DNA from: Adineta steineri
Lineage: Eukaryota; Rotifera; Eurotatoria; Adinetida; Adinetidae
DNA: 64,000 bases
NCBI GenBank assembly: GCA_905250115.1
Contig: CAJNOI010000043.1
Span: 557,346-621,345 of the forward strand
Direction of reading: 5' to 3'
Of this stretch, positions 19,323-32,900 are shown piece by piece. The notes below the pieces were generated by a model. The model had not been told where the DNA came from. It ran no database searches and worked only from the letters and a program-made list of their open reading frames with translations. The translations under genes were made by a program, and so were the position numbers. Numbering within the stretch: the first letter of the stretch is position 1; every line of letters starts with the position of its first letter.

Positions 19323-20804
19323 GTTTAATATAGAAATCCCCTCGAGAATTTGTTTTTTCCTCTTCTTTATCTAACATATTAATACATAAAAACGAGTATA
19401 GAAAGCAGCAAGCAGCTGAGAATTGATCTTGATTAGAATAAAATAGGTTCGGATGTATTGTTAATGAGAATAGTCATCTGTTAGGCAGATTGATTTTCCA
19501 TTAGGTTTTTTTCGTAGTTTAATTTATCAGTTTTTTTTCTCTAATCTTACATCTCTGTCTCAGAGTCATCGATCCTATATGAAATCTTATCAAAAGTAAT
19601 GTGAGAAAACTATAACGATTCTCATTGCAAAACATCCAGTCTCATGTGCAAATTCTAGTGCTTTTGAAAACTTTTCTAAAGTATTATCATTTGTGAATTG
19701 ATGCATATTTTTAGATAAAATTTGTAATTTGTCAATGAAATTTAATACTGAATTCTAAAAAAAGAATAGTACTAAAAGTTAAAATAAAATTCATCATATG
19801 ATCTCTAATATCACTCTTGTATAAGTTTTATCTAGGACACATGTCTTGAAGGTAAGATATAACATATAAAAAATGTTTGATTTAAATATTGATAAATATT
19901 TTTGTTTCTTTTTTAACTTACAATTGAAAGCAAATAGAAAATTTTGATTATTAACTTGATGTGATGACTTTTTTTTTTCTATTTTCAGAATAAATGTAAC
20001 AAGACCAATAGCATCATTGATTATTGTTTACAATGATCGCAACCACCGACTGTAATTGTAAACGTTACTAACAATCGGTGAATACAACAACAACAAAAAA
20101 AATACAAGAAAAGTGATTATCAATTCAATAAGAAGAAGAAAAAAAGTATGAACTAGAAATAGAAGAGAAAACGCTAATATTTGCTTCTTGAGTCGAGCAT
20201 AAGCGATTACATAGTTGTTCGTTATAGCGAACTTACATCTTGACTGTAGAATTCTCGTTATTTCTTGCTAAGAGTATAATATTCTAGTGAAGTTACGATT
20301 TTTTAATACAATCTTCTCCTTTTGTTCTTTTCAATCATAATGTAATTTGAGCTTTCATTTATATTGTATTTGTTTTGACAGATGTTATTGAAAAACAAAA
20401 TAGTCGAGCATGACATTCATTAATCGTAAGTCTGTTTTTAGTATAAAGTCTTACACGATAGTAAACACGTGTTGTTCAATATAACAACAACAAAAAGAAT
20501 AGATTTGATTTTGTTGTTTTTCGATTACGACGATCGAATTATTCTATTTTATTGAAATGTTTTAATACAAAATAGACAATAAGTAAGTAATTATCTTCAA
20601 TTCTAATTATTTAACTATTCAATAAAAATAACAAAAGTCATAAATCAATGAATACAAATCTATATAGTATAATATAAAATGATTTCTCTATTGTATATGA
20701 ATGTAATCAACACCCCCGTTGATTTATTCTATTAAATACGCAAAAAAAAAATATATGATTACATTTGATTATTTTAAAATTCTTCTATATTTAGTTTTTT
20801 AATA

Positions 20805-22140
20805 ATGAACATAAGTTTATTTAAAATCGAAGATCTTACTATTGGTGGAAGTTTTACAAGTTTCTCACAATCAAATCCAATATTTTTTAATCTTTCTGGT
20901 TCATCATCAACAACATTTCATTATAATAATAGTTTAACAACAGTTGCAATTGATTCTGCCTTATCATCCTATGATCCATATCAACATCTAACTGAAACAA
21001 TTGTTTATAAATATATATGTTTAGCTATATTTGTCATTGGTGTAATTGGAAATTTACTTAGTGTTCTTGTTTTTAGTCGAGCATCATTACGGCATCGTTC
21101 ATGTGCTGTATATTTTCTCGCTTTAGCAATTACTGATATAGCATCACTAAGTGCATCATTTATTGATACGGTTCTTCCTTCTTATAATCATGTACCATTG
21201 ACTGCAAAATCATTATTCATATGTAAATTAAATCCATTAATGGTTTATTTTACAACAGATTTATCCAATTTTTTATTAGCTGTTGCATCCCTTGATCGAG
21301 CTGTATCAATTCAATGTCCACTTACATCAAAACGTTTTTGTCGTGCACGTATTGCTATTTATATTATAATAATTATGTCAATTATATTTCTTTTAATTAA
21401 TGCACATATATTTTGGGGTTTTGAAATCGTTACTGTTGAATCACAAGATCCACCACTTCAAGCATGTTTACCGTCAAAGACAAAAATTGTTTATCATAAT
21501 GAACCAAATTCAATAAATTATGATCGTTTTTATCAAATATTTGATTCATTAGATATGTTATTTGCTGTTGTTATTCCATTTATTGTTATGCTAATATGTA
21601 ATATAATTATTATAATACGTGTTTTAACATCACGACGTTCAATACGAACAATAATGACAACAGCATTACATTCAAAAAAACATCGTAAGAGACATGAAAA
21701 AGAAAAGCAATTAACTGTGATGTTACTTGGTAGTGCCGCTGGTTAGTTTTTAATTTTGTTTATTTTAAAATAATTCAAATTAATTTTGTTGTTTTTTAGC
21801 TTTTTTAGTATTTACATTACCAACAGAAATCAATGATACGGTACGTGTATTCCGTCCATCAGATGCATCACAAATAAAAGGTGCCATGGCTTTAATAACA
21901 GCTATATTTATAGCCATGGGACAATTAAATCATGCTATTCATTTTTATATTTATACATTAACTGGGCGAGTTTTTCGAAATGAATTAATTCAATTATTTA
22001 CTTTACCAAAAAACAAAAATTTAGTAAATAGACGAAACAATACAGAACAAACACTTCTTCAAACAAAAAATGTTTTAATTCAAAATAATAATAATAATAT
22101 TAATATAATTAACAATCATAATGAAGCTCATGAATTTTAA
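20805..22140 (+). CDS. Class A (rhodopsin-like) GPCR, neuropeptide/FMRFamide-receptor-like
   Basis: Two exons, 20805-21741 and 21800-22140, join in frame ('GSAA' to 'AFLVF') to give 425 residues. An N-terminal extracellular region of ~65 residues with Asn glycosylation sites (e.g. 'NLSGSS', 'NNSL') precedes seven hydrophobic segments. TM1 has 'GVIGNLLSVLVFSR' with the conserved Asn, TM2 has 'LALAITDIASL' with the conserved Asp, and TM3 ends in 'LDRAVSIQCP'. ICL3 is basic ('KKHRKRHEKEK'), and TM7 reads 'NHAIHFYIYTLTGRVFR'. The TM7 pattern NxxxxFYIY and overall spacing resemble invertebrate peptide receptors of the FMRFamide/myosuppressin kind. The DRY motif is DRA and there is no strict NPxxY. 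The Asn-rich C-terminal tail looks disordered. Ligand unknown. It would be expected to couple to G proteins; a Galpha-q gene lies 2.4 kb downstream, but on the other strand and probably by chance. Confidence 0.88.
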
Positions 22141-22950
22141 AATAAACTTTTCAATATTGAGATTATTGTAAATCAGAGATATTCGATATATCTAACTATA
22201 TATATTTATTAATAAAAATTATTCTCTTTTTAAAAATAAATAACAAGAAAAAGTATTGTATATTTAATGAAGTTTTCTGATCTTATTCGTTATTTTACGA
22301 GCACAATGATTAGTAAAATAGAAAAAAAATGTTATTTTGTCTTTTTTTAAATTATTTGATTAGACTGGAATGGTTTATTGACTTTTCGGAGACAGAAAAA
22401 AAGGTGTTTACTAATTATTTGTTATCCAGATGAATGAAGTAATAAAGTACAAAAATGAGTGATAATGATTATACAATGCCCATCTGTTTAATATAAATAC
22501 AAGTGTGACATAGATTTTGTACTAATAGAACAATTTGTTTTCAAGTCAATAGTTCAAACTAATAAATTGTAATAAAAACAATCGATAGAGATTTTATCAC
22601 AATTTAAAGTTGATTATTCTAATGTAGTAAAAATTGAACTAAGAATGTTCTTAATTGCTTGCTGAATAATTAAAATCAAGTGATAAATAGTACTCGTTTT
22701 ATGATACTTTTATAACCTTAACATTGATTATCGAATTATGATTGTTTGTTTTGTGCTAAAAACGTTATACGAACTATATCAAATTAACAAATGAATTATT
22801 TTCTAATTCTTGTGTTTTTTTTGTGTTTTTTTATTTATTAGTAAAACAATAACGATGTTATAAATCAATAATGATTTTCTTTTAGTTTGTTGTTTATTCG
22901 TCTTAAACAATATGTTGTTAGATGATTAAAATCCACAACATAATTTTTTT
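22141..22950. other. Convergent intergenic region
   Basis: About 810 bp of AT-rich sequence between the 3' ends of the GPCR (+) and RPS15 (-). There are candidate poly(A) signals for the GPCR just after its stop (AATAAA at about 22140 and 22210-22240). No gene seen. Confidence 0.5.
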
Positions 22951-23415
22951 TTATTTGAGTGGAATAAAACGAGACGAATGGGTTGCACCAATACCTGGTC
23001 GACCGTGTTTAACTGGTTTATATGTAATTGAAAATTCTCCCAAATAATGTCCAATCATTTCAGGTTTAATTTCAACTGAGTTAAATGTTTTTCCTTGATG
23101 AACACCAACAACACAACCGACCATTTCAGGTACAATAATCATATCACGTAAATGTGTTTTAATAGCTTGTGGTTTTTCTAATTCAGGTGTTTCTTTTTTA
23201 GCTTTACGTAAACGTTTAATTAAAGCCATTGGTTTACGTTTAAGACCACGTGATAAACGTCGTCGTGCACGACAATGTAATAATGGCATTAATTGTTCGG
23301 TATTTAAATCTAATAATTGATCAAGATCGACACCACGAAATGTAAATTTACGAAATGTACGTTTCTTTTTTAAATCAGCGGCACTTGGACCACCAGTTGT
23401 ATCTTGATCAGCCAT
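22951..23415 (-). CDS. RPS15: 40S ribosomal protein S15 (uS19)
   Basis: One coding exon of 154 residues covers the whole family length (human 145). It shows the diagnostic '[16 protein letters not shown]', '[20 protein letters not shown]', '[20 protein letters not shown]' and C-terminal '[20 protein letters not shown]' segments. uS19 sits in the head of the small ribosomal subunit near the decoding site, and its C-terminal tail reaches the A and P sites. A splice acceptor (CTATAG) ends 3 bp before the ATG and a donor-like GTAAGT lies at 23471, predicting a 53 bp 5'-UTR intron (23419-23471). That arrangement is common in ribosomal protein genes. Certain. Confidence 0.97.
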   Translation of the reverse strand: MADQDTTGGPSAADLKKKRTFRKFTFRGVDLDQLLDLNTEQLMPLLHCRARRRLSRGLKRKPMALIKRLRKAKKETPELEKPQAIKTHLRDMIIVPEMVGCVVGVHQGKTFNSVEIKPEMIGHYLGEFSITYKPVKHGRPGIGATHSSRFIPLK

Positions 23416-23471
23416 TATCTATAGAAAAAATACCTAGTTAATTAAATAAAAAGTGAAATTTGTTAACTTAC

Positions 23472-24517
23472 ACTGAGTTTTTTCTTTTTGATGTTTTTAT
23501 TGATTGAACAATTGGGTCGTTTAGAACGACTTTAATGAGAATATCTAGAATATATTGAAATATTTAATATTTTACGAATTAAATTTAAAAAAAAACAGAG
23601 ATTTTTTTTCTTCATTATTCGTTTATTTATTTTATACAATTGAAAAACCAGAGAAAGAGAGAAAGAGAGAACCTTCTTGTAGTAGTAGAGTATGAAAAAA
23701 AAGAGATTGAGAGAAAGAAGCGGCGACACTGCAACGCAACGATTAGTGTAATTCAGAAGACACACACACACACACGAAATACACACGCGCGAAAGAAAAA
23801 AAAAGAAATAAAGTAAAAAAAAAAGAGAAATATAGGATGCTAAAAGCGATAGAGTCAGATCGAATACCAGACATGCCTATTTGTGCAGGGCAGATTCTGT
23901 GGCTATTGCATGATGGACACCACCAATGAGTATTGCTGTCATTCCAAGAATTGAACAATGCGTAGAAGAAAAGAAATGATTTCAAACACAATATAATAAA
24001 CGACAATGACAACAGATAACAACAATGAAAAAAAGAAAAGAGAGAGACTAGAGAGCAGCAGCAGTAATAATACGCGCAGTGCGCAAGTACAAAACAGATA
24101 CGAGGTATGTATATATGACAAACAGACACAAAAAAAAAGATTTGGGCTGCCTGTGTGTGTGTCACTGTTGGTTAAAGTGTTTTCTCTGTCGAGCGCGTTC
24201 AGAGATACACAAAAGAGAAAAGAAGATTAATTGAACTAGAGGAAACAACTCGAATTTGACTTTGAACACGCACACTGTACGAGAAATACACACACACACA
24301 CGCAAATGAAAAATGACGAAAAAAGAAAAATTGAAACGACCATTCTAATATAATAGTGTAGAGTGTGTGAATAAGAGAATAAAAGAGACACAAAAAAAAT
24401 AATAATAAACGAAAAAAAAGAAAAGAAAAGAAAAATGAGAGAGAGCCACATGTCTGTCTAGAGAAATTGAATTTTTTCTATAAAAAAATTCTGTTTTATT
24501 CTTTCAAATATTGCTTT
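23472..24517. other. Intergenic region with strong strand purine asymmetry and AC repeats
   Basis: Between the 5' end of RPS15 and the 3' end of Galpha-q, both on the minus strand. From about 23580 to 24470 the plus strand is rich in GA/AAAGA runs, with (AC)n tracts at about 23760-23774 and 24288-24302, and is less AT-rich than neighbouring spacers. Long minus-strand ORFs here translate to Phe/Ser/Cys/Val low complexity and are not credible proteins. It probably holds the RPS15 promoter and the Galpha-q 3' UTR. Confidence 0.5.
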
Positions 24518-26144
<1,627 letters not shown>

Positions 26145-27189
26145 CTTGATAAATTTTTACTTCTATAAGAACTTTTCTATGTTTATGAATTTCTATTGAT
26201 AAATACTAAATTGACTAGCGAATTAGAAATAAATAAAGAATGATGATCATCTGCTTGTAATGTTTTCGATTGTTTTTGGAAATAAATAAAGACGAGTTAA
26301 AGAAGAATTTATATTATTTAATGAAATTGGACGTTCGTCGAGAGACTTCATACCATCTAAAAAATATTCTCAATAGAATTAAAACAATGATTGAGTGAGT
26401 AAATAAACAAACAACAGACCACCATCACTATTACATACATACACAAAGAATGGAAGAGAAAAAAAAAGAAAACAAAAAATCGTGAATCGTGGAGGATCTT
26501 TCGAGATTTTGTATACATTACACATTTATGCATTCAAATTTAGAATTTTTATTCGTTTGACTTTAAAAAATTTATTTCTATTTTTATTATAGAAATTTTT
26601 TTAAAATAAAAATCAAATATTTTTATTTTTATTTTAAGGAACTTTGTTGAATTCTTATTGGATAGAAAATTAACCAATAGATAATTAGTGATACGACAGC
26701 AATTAAAATATCATTATATGATGAATATTTCATCTTAATATTACAATATACAATAAATTAAGATTTGTAATTCATTAAAAATGAAACAGTTTTAGTAAAA
26801 CAAATTGTTCAATAAGTAGCAAGATTGAGTAGATCTTATCAAATGTTTGACATATACAATAGAAATGATATTCTTAATTCAATAGCTTCAGGTGTATGGT
26901 TTCGTTTTAGAATTAGATTTATTTAGACGAATGTTTTATTTAATACTTTTTTATGCATGATCAAAGAAAATATGGGAATTTCAGTTATTTATCAATTATC
27001 ATCATAATAAAATCAATAACAAGTGTTTTATCGGTGTTTTCTCTCATATGGTTCTACTCAGATTCAATGCTAAATAAAAAGTTGATTTTAAGTTAAATTC
27101 AAATTTAGTAGAATTGATAATCTTGATTCAGCACAAGAAATATGTTTTTTTTTATTTATGCACACATTAAATAACTGTGCATATATTGG

Positions 27190-27295
27190 ATCAGAGGTAC
27201 AGAATCTTCCCAAAAACCAAAAACTTCCCACTTCAGGAAATTTTTTTCGAAAAATTCCCCAGAATTTTCAAAAATTTCCCCGAGAATGCAGTTTA
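27190..27295. repeat. Degenerate A-rich/TTCCC tandem-like repeat
   Basis: Four blocks of TTCCC or TTCCCC recur at intervals of about 20-35 bp, separated by A-rich or T-rich spacers and 'AGAATTTTC'-like pieces. C runs are rare in the surrounding DNA, so this is a distinct sequence, likely a decayed tandem or transposon-derived repeat. Confidence 0.4.
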
Positions 27296-27547
27296 TATAA
27301 ATGTAATTCAATTGAAACATAAAAGCTGATGATCTTATCAGACAATGTTATTTTCCAGTACAAACGTGTTGCACTTAAAATTGTATATTGATGAATGGGA
27401 ATTAAAAGTTTTCCAATCATTTGAAAAAAAACGAAGAAAAATACTCAGATGTTTAAGTTATTTAGACTCCCATCTTCTGGCGATAGGTAGATCACAATAA
27501 GACATGAACTACTTGAAAAGGATTCGTACCCTTGCGCCTTTGTTTCG

Positions 27548-27907
27548 GAGTTATGAATGTTTCACAAAAGTGTTCACGTACAACAAGCGAGATTTGAATG
27601 ATGTTCCTTTAACCTGAATTTTTACCCATAGACTGGTCTTATCGTTAGTAGAATCTTCTACAAGTCTTGATGTTCTTTGTCTTACAATGATTGAATTTCT
27701 ATGGCAAATGAGTATTTTTTCGGATAACTGGTAAAATACGACCTTTTTTGAAATTCGATAATCTCAAAACGAAAATATTAGTTGCGGATGAGACTTGTAG
27801 GAGATTTCAGTAACGATAAGATCTGTTAATAGGCAAAATTTCAGATCGAAGTAATATCATTCAAATTTTTCTGATCTCGCTTGTTGCAAGTGAAATATTC
27901 TGTAAAA
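27548..27907. mobile_element. Imperfect ~120 bp inverted repeat, MITE/foldback-like
   Basis: The left arm (about 27548-27669) and the reverse complement of the right arm (about 27788-27907) share ordered blocks. These include CAACAAGCGAGAT, TTGAATGAT, TCTTATCGTTA and CTACAAGTCT, separated by mismatches and small gaps, with a ~120 bp spacer. It has no coding capacity. Such a structure fits a non-autonomous foldback or MITE-like element that has decayed. I could not identify target-site duplications or the exact ends. Confidence 0.55.
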
Positions 27908-28098
27908 CCAATTGTTTTTATTAGTTTCTAATGAAGATTATTTGAAATAGACAGATTTTGTCTATATTAATATTTAACAAAATATCAATATTATATTCAA
28001 ATAAAAAGAGGGAAAATGAATTGTTTCAAAGCGCTTTTTTCTCAATTGTCAAGTTTTCGACACACATAAACGGATTTGATTTTGTGTGTGTCGAAACG

Positions 28099-28878
28099 AT
28101 GAAACTATTTCGTAATTTACTCTCAAAACATCGATCAAACAAGAAAAAATCATCATCATCCTCTCCTGTTAATATCAAATCAAACAATCTTATACAATCA
28201 TGTTAGTATTTTATTGTTGTATAGTTCGAATTTTATTGAATATTATAGCTGTGTCTTCATGTTGTGAACAAACATTAAATTTACTTGATAAACATACAAA
28301 ATGTACATGTCATTATTTTGTAAGTTTTCCATCATCTAATTCTAACAATTTTCAAATCATTTAAAAAGAATTTTAATGAAAATTGCTTAGCAAAAAATAT
28401 ACATACAAAATTAATGTCAGTTGATCCATCTACTTGTTCTTTTCTATCATCTCGATTATCAATAAATATTATGTTAGTTTCAAATTATTTCTTTTTGATT
28501 AAACTTAATCATTAATATTCTAATATCTATAGACCTTCTCTAGAATATCTTTCTAATGTTCAATGTATTTCAACTATTGCTGATTTTTGTTTTTGGTATG
28601 ATGTACGATCTGCATTATTAGATATTATTGATCGAATAGTAACAATGAATGCAACTCAAATTTATCTAACTGAAAAAATATCTCCAACTATAGTAAAATT
28701 ACATATTCCACCAATAAATACAGTTTATCGAAAGATTCGACGACCAAAAACTTCAATTGCAGTACAAACATCACATGATTATGATCAACGACGAAATGCT
28801 AAAGTACAAGCAAATACAGTGACAATTTTTTCATTACAAAAACCAAATCTTTCTTCATCGAAATTATTTTTAAATTAA
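28099..28878 (+). CDS. Unrecognised 207-residue protein
   Basis: Four exons (28099-28201, 28249-28319, 28369-28472, 28533-28878) join in frame with short GT-AG introns. The N-terminus 'MKLFRNLLSKHRSNKKK' followed by a Ser run is basic. The middle has several Cys residues ('SSCCEQTLNLL', 'HTKCTCHYF', 'NENCLAKN', 'VQCIST', 'DFCFWYDV') that may form a small fold. The C-terminus is basic and probably disordered. There is no signal peptide or TM segment. I do not recognise the family. The start at 28099 was chosen because the frame further upstream has no ATG; an unseen upstream exon is possible. The consistent splice phases and gene-like codon use support a real gene. Confidence 0.65.
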
Positions 28879-29942
28879 TTTCATTATTTAATAAGAAAAT
28901 TTGTTTAAATAATAACCATTGAAAAGAAAAATAATTTGATTAATATTAATATGTCAGGAAATGTCAAAATTGCTTTATTATCATGATAAATAGAATATTG
29001 ATACTAATGAAGTTATCGTTAATACCTCGAAAATATACAATATAAGAATCTATGCATATACAATTGTAATTATTATTACAATATTCCTATTAAGTTGTCA
29101 TTTATAGGTTAAATAGTATCGAGTCATACAACATATTAAGGGTGAAATGAGTTTATGTATATCAATAATAATAGGAAATGAATTTATGTAGAACAATTAT
29201 ATTAAGGTCAAAGGTTCTTTTTGTTTTGTCTAATTGAGAATTATTATTTAAACGAATAATCTCAATGATTTATATATCTCCTGATTGAAATAATTATAGT
29301 CTATTTGTTTTCTAGGGAAATAAGAACAATTTGATTTTTCGGAAAATTAATATATTCTAAAATAGGGTTGTCGTCAAGTCTAAATTGTTGATAACTATAA
29401 TATCTTAATATGACCCATGTCATCAACTTTTTAATAGTTATAAAAGAAATAAATTAAATCATATCTGATTGTTTTTGAATATGAAATATCTGAAAGAAAA
29501 TATCCTACTAATCGAACTCTTAGTACCATCTGATAATTTTCTTTTCTTTGCCTATTGATAGTAATATTCATTATTATCTTTCAACATAATGTATTTCTAT
29601 GTATCTTCTTTTTTTTTCTTTTCTCCTTTTTCTCGCCATGCTTCATCTTATTTCATATATAAGTAACGAGCCTGCTACTTTCCTCAATATGGACAGATAG
29701 ACCAACACAATACACAGACATAAACATAGAACGAAAGACTTCTGAGAATCAATCAACACCTATTTAACCTAACGACTAACAAATAAAGTTTGCCAAATAT
29801 TTGTTTATTAAGAACATTTTAATCAAACAAAATTCAATAAGTGTGCTGAACTTAAATTCTACAATCTTGATTAATTGTGAAAAGTAGACAACTCAATTCA
29901 TTCCATTCATGGGCGACAGTGAATATAAGACTATAAAAACAC
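28879..29942. other. Intergenic region and promoter area of the calmodulin-like gene
   Basis: About 1.06 kb, AT-rich, no gene seen. The last ~300 bp contain a TATA-like element (29656-29663), listed separately, followed by a leader rich in ACA/CAAA leading to the ATG at 29943. Confidence 0.45.
29656..29663 (+). promoter_or_regulatory. Candidate TATA box (TATATAAG)
   Basis: A consensus-like TATATAAG lies ~280 bp upstream of the first possible exon of the calmodulin-like gene. Transcription from about 29690 would leave a ~250 nt leader. A second TATA-like CTATAAAAAC at 29931-29940 is only 2 bp before the ATG, so it could serve this exon only as a UTR exon. Prediction from sequence alone. Confidence 0.35.
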
Positions 29943-32900
29943 ATGAACCAGTTGTCTACCAGTCAATCGCCGACAAGTGTCATCGATTGGGTAAGTTTAT
30001 TTGTTTTTACAAAAAAAGAAAACGAATTAGATAAAATACAAAAGTACTCTAATATCTATTATCCAATCAAATTTGGATTATTTCGTCTAATAAAGTTGAC
30101 CTTACAAAGTAATTTACGTCATATACATACGAGAAAGATATGTATCTAAACCTGTAGGTCCTTTGTTGATTAGTTTTTCTTTTTTTCAATTCTAATAAGC
30201 AAACGTCTGTTGTTTTTATGTCAGATAAATCTAAAAAACCTGACATGTAATTTTTTTTTCTCTCCAATCTATTCAAGACTAATAATAATAATAACTATTT
30301 AAATAATTTGCATTTTATACTATAATCTATTTATTTTAATTTCTAATGCATCGATCATAACAAGAATATGTAGATCATATATTCTTGTCTACTTGTTTTT
30401 ATATATGTTCGATTGATATGCCCTATTTTGTTTTCCCTATAATATTTAATAGCAATGTTATTATCGTTATGGTTAATAAAAATGATGGATTGTTGTTCAT
30501 CATAGATTATTGCTAATGGCTTTTTCCCACCATTTAGTCTTGACTAATTTTGATATACTGCCATACTTCGGTTCTTTTTCTCTCTCTCTTGATGATTACT
30601 AATGATATGAAGAGATAAATGCATCAATAAAATAGGTTTTTTTATCAATAACCATGAAAAAAAGAAGGAAACAGCTGTTTCTGTCACCTAGTTTTATTTA
30701 GGTAAAACATAAAAAAATCTATCACAAATCAATTTGTTTGTACATTAATAGTTTTTATAATTGCAGATTAAGTTTTTCTTTTTTAAAAACTAAATATGTA
30801 TATATTTATAGATATTATTATTATTTTTTGTTATCTAAGATGAGATAAAAGACAATAAGAAAAATAAATATTAGATTATCATAGGAAAGATATATATTTT
30901 TCTATTAATATGCTTTGATATATCAGAGATGAAAGATAAGAGAATAGTTAATGATTATTGATCATTTATTCTAAACAACGAGAAAAAAAACGTCAATTTA
31001 TAATTCAAGAGATTACCTTGAAAATGTCAAAATGATAATTCGATTGTTATTTTCATATTTATTTAGCATCTTCTAAATAAATCACTTGCTTTTTTAATGT
31101 ATTGATATCATGCATCTGTTGCCAGTATTGTCTTTTGTTATTAACTTCCGCAAGAGATAACTGCGTAAAACAACACCATTTTTCTTTTTGTTTTTTGTTT
31201 CAAAAAAAAAGAAAATATGTGACACTTACTTACATAGTCTTTTGTTTAAAAAGAAGAATAATGACGTTAATCGAAATATTGATGTAAGCAAATGGAATGA
31301 AAAAAGAAAAGCATAAATATATACAATAACAATTGATCGGCGGTTCAACTATTTTCTCATCGATCATTAGTAGTTTTAGAAGAAGAATAGACGTTATTTT
31401 AATAATGTTCTTCATCGAATAACAAGCAAAATAGGTGCGTGTTATTCAAATCATCGAGAAAAAATCTCGACTGACATGGCAACTACAACTATTTACAATG
31501 ATTCTTCTAAATTATCGAAATTTTGTGAATATATTCACGAGACTTTATGTACTAGACCTACTCTTAGAAATATTCATATTAATCCAACTAGAAAACAAAA
31601 AATTGCTGCTAATCTACTCTATGTATATAATCCATATCAAATTGGGGTAAGAAAAATGATTTATATTTAATAGAAGAATTTAATTAAATATAAAATATCA
31701 GTAAAAATTTTAAGAAAATACTTTTCCGTTAAATGTTTAAGATGGTACCTCTGTCATTTTTCATATTGTATATGTATATCAATATCTTCTACGTTGTTAT
31801 CATAATGTAGATACACTCTCGGTTCTCCTTGATATCTGTTGAAATCATTTAGTAAGACCTTGTATTTGACAAAAACTATCTCTTAAACCAGTTAGTTTGT
31901 TTGTATGACGTAGATACTCCTGACGTAAGTATATATATATCTATCTATCTATATATTGTTATATGTATGCATATGTTTTGTCTGTCACTTCTTTAGTCGA
32001 TAATCCATCTGTAGACAAGGTTAAGTTTAATCATTAGACAACAGAGATTTTTCTTTTTATCTTCTTACCTCATCAAAAATATCAAGACAAGTATTTCCTT
32101 TTACAGTCTTATTATTATCAACATCTTATCTTTGGATAAGTCAACATTGATCTTGTATAACGTATTGGATAAAAATTCGTTTTTTATCTTTTTAAAGTTT
32201 AAGATGCAATCATCTGTAATAAAGACAGATCATTTTCTTTTTTATAATATTTATAAGGTAGTAGAGAATTAACTAACTTATATATTTATTATTTTTCTTG
32301 TTATTTTCTTTTTAGCTTGAACATTTTACAGAAGAACAAATTCAAGGTAAGAACATTTATTTGAGATAACTGAAAAATCATTTTTTTTGTTTTAAGAGTT
32401 TCGACAAGCATTTCTTCTTTACGATAAAGATTCCGACGGTGCCATTAGTCCTAAAGTACTCGGAAGTGTAATGAGAACACTCGGACAAAATCCTACAGAA
32501 GATGAATTAAAAGGATTAATCAATGAATTTGATTGTGAAGGTTTGTTTAGAATATTTTTACAAAAAAAAATATTTCTTTCTTTTTATTTTATAGGTAAAG
32601 GATTAATAGATTTTAATGAATTTCTTCAAATGATGGCTAAACGAGCTCATGAACATAATGAAGAAGATGAATTACGAGAAGCTTTTCGCGTGTTTGATAA
32701 GAATGGAAATGGTTTTATTAAAGTAGCTGAATTAAGGTTAGAAAAACAAATTTTCTTTTTTCGTATTTGTCTGTATTTAAAAATCAAATCAAATTTTCTT
32801 TAAAGACATGTGATGATTAACTTGGGTGAACAATTTTCTGATCATGAAGTTGATGAAATGTTACAAGAAATTGATATAGCTGGAAATGGAATTATTCGAT

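Larger units (their letters stand above)
14364..20804. other. 6.4 kb AT-rich region without recognisable genes
   Basis: No exon-like reading frame with protein character stands out on either strand. The ORFs present consist of low-complexity translation, for example pyrimidine-rich tracts at 17880-18060. It contains a CAT/CGT trinucleotide array (17678-17713), a (CA)n array (19301-19322), many T-rich runs, and overlapping short hairpins near 20026-20080. It lies upstream of the GPCR, so non-coding first exons and enhancers of that gene are plausible but not demonstrable from sequence alone. Confidence 0.5.
26145..28098. other. Divergent intergenic region with a foldback repeat
   Basis: Nearly 2 kb between the Galpha-q start (-) and the next gene (+). 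The left part is plain AT-rich DNA and probably contains the Galpha-q promoter and 5' UTR. The right part holds a C-rich degenerate repeat (about 27190-27295) and an imperfect inverted repeat (27548-27907), listed separately. A reading frame can be drawn from 27958 into the following gene, but it lacks an ATG start and looks like 5' UTR. Confidence 0.5.

Noticed and set aside
19260-19330. CRISPR or telomere-like array
   Set aside because: Only a simple CA dinucleotide run; no spacers and no telomeric hexamer repeats.
23532-24451. Several overlapping minus-strand ORFs rich in Cys, Phe, Ser and Val
   Set aside because: They are translations of a pyrimidine-rich strand and AC repeats next to RPS15, in several frames at once.
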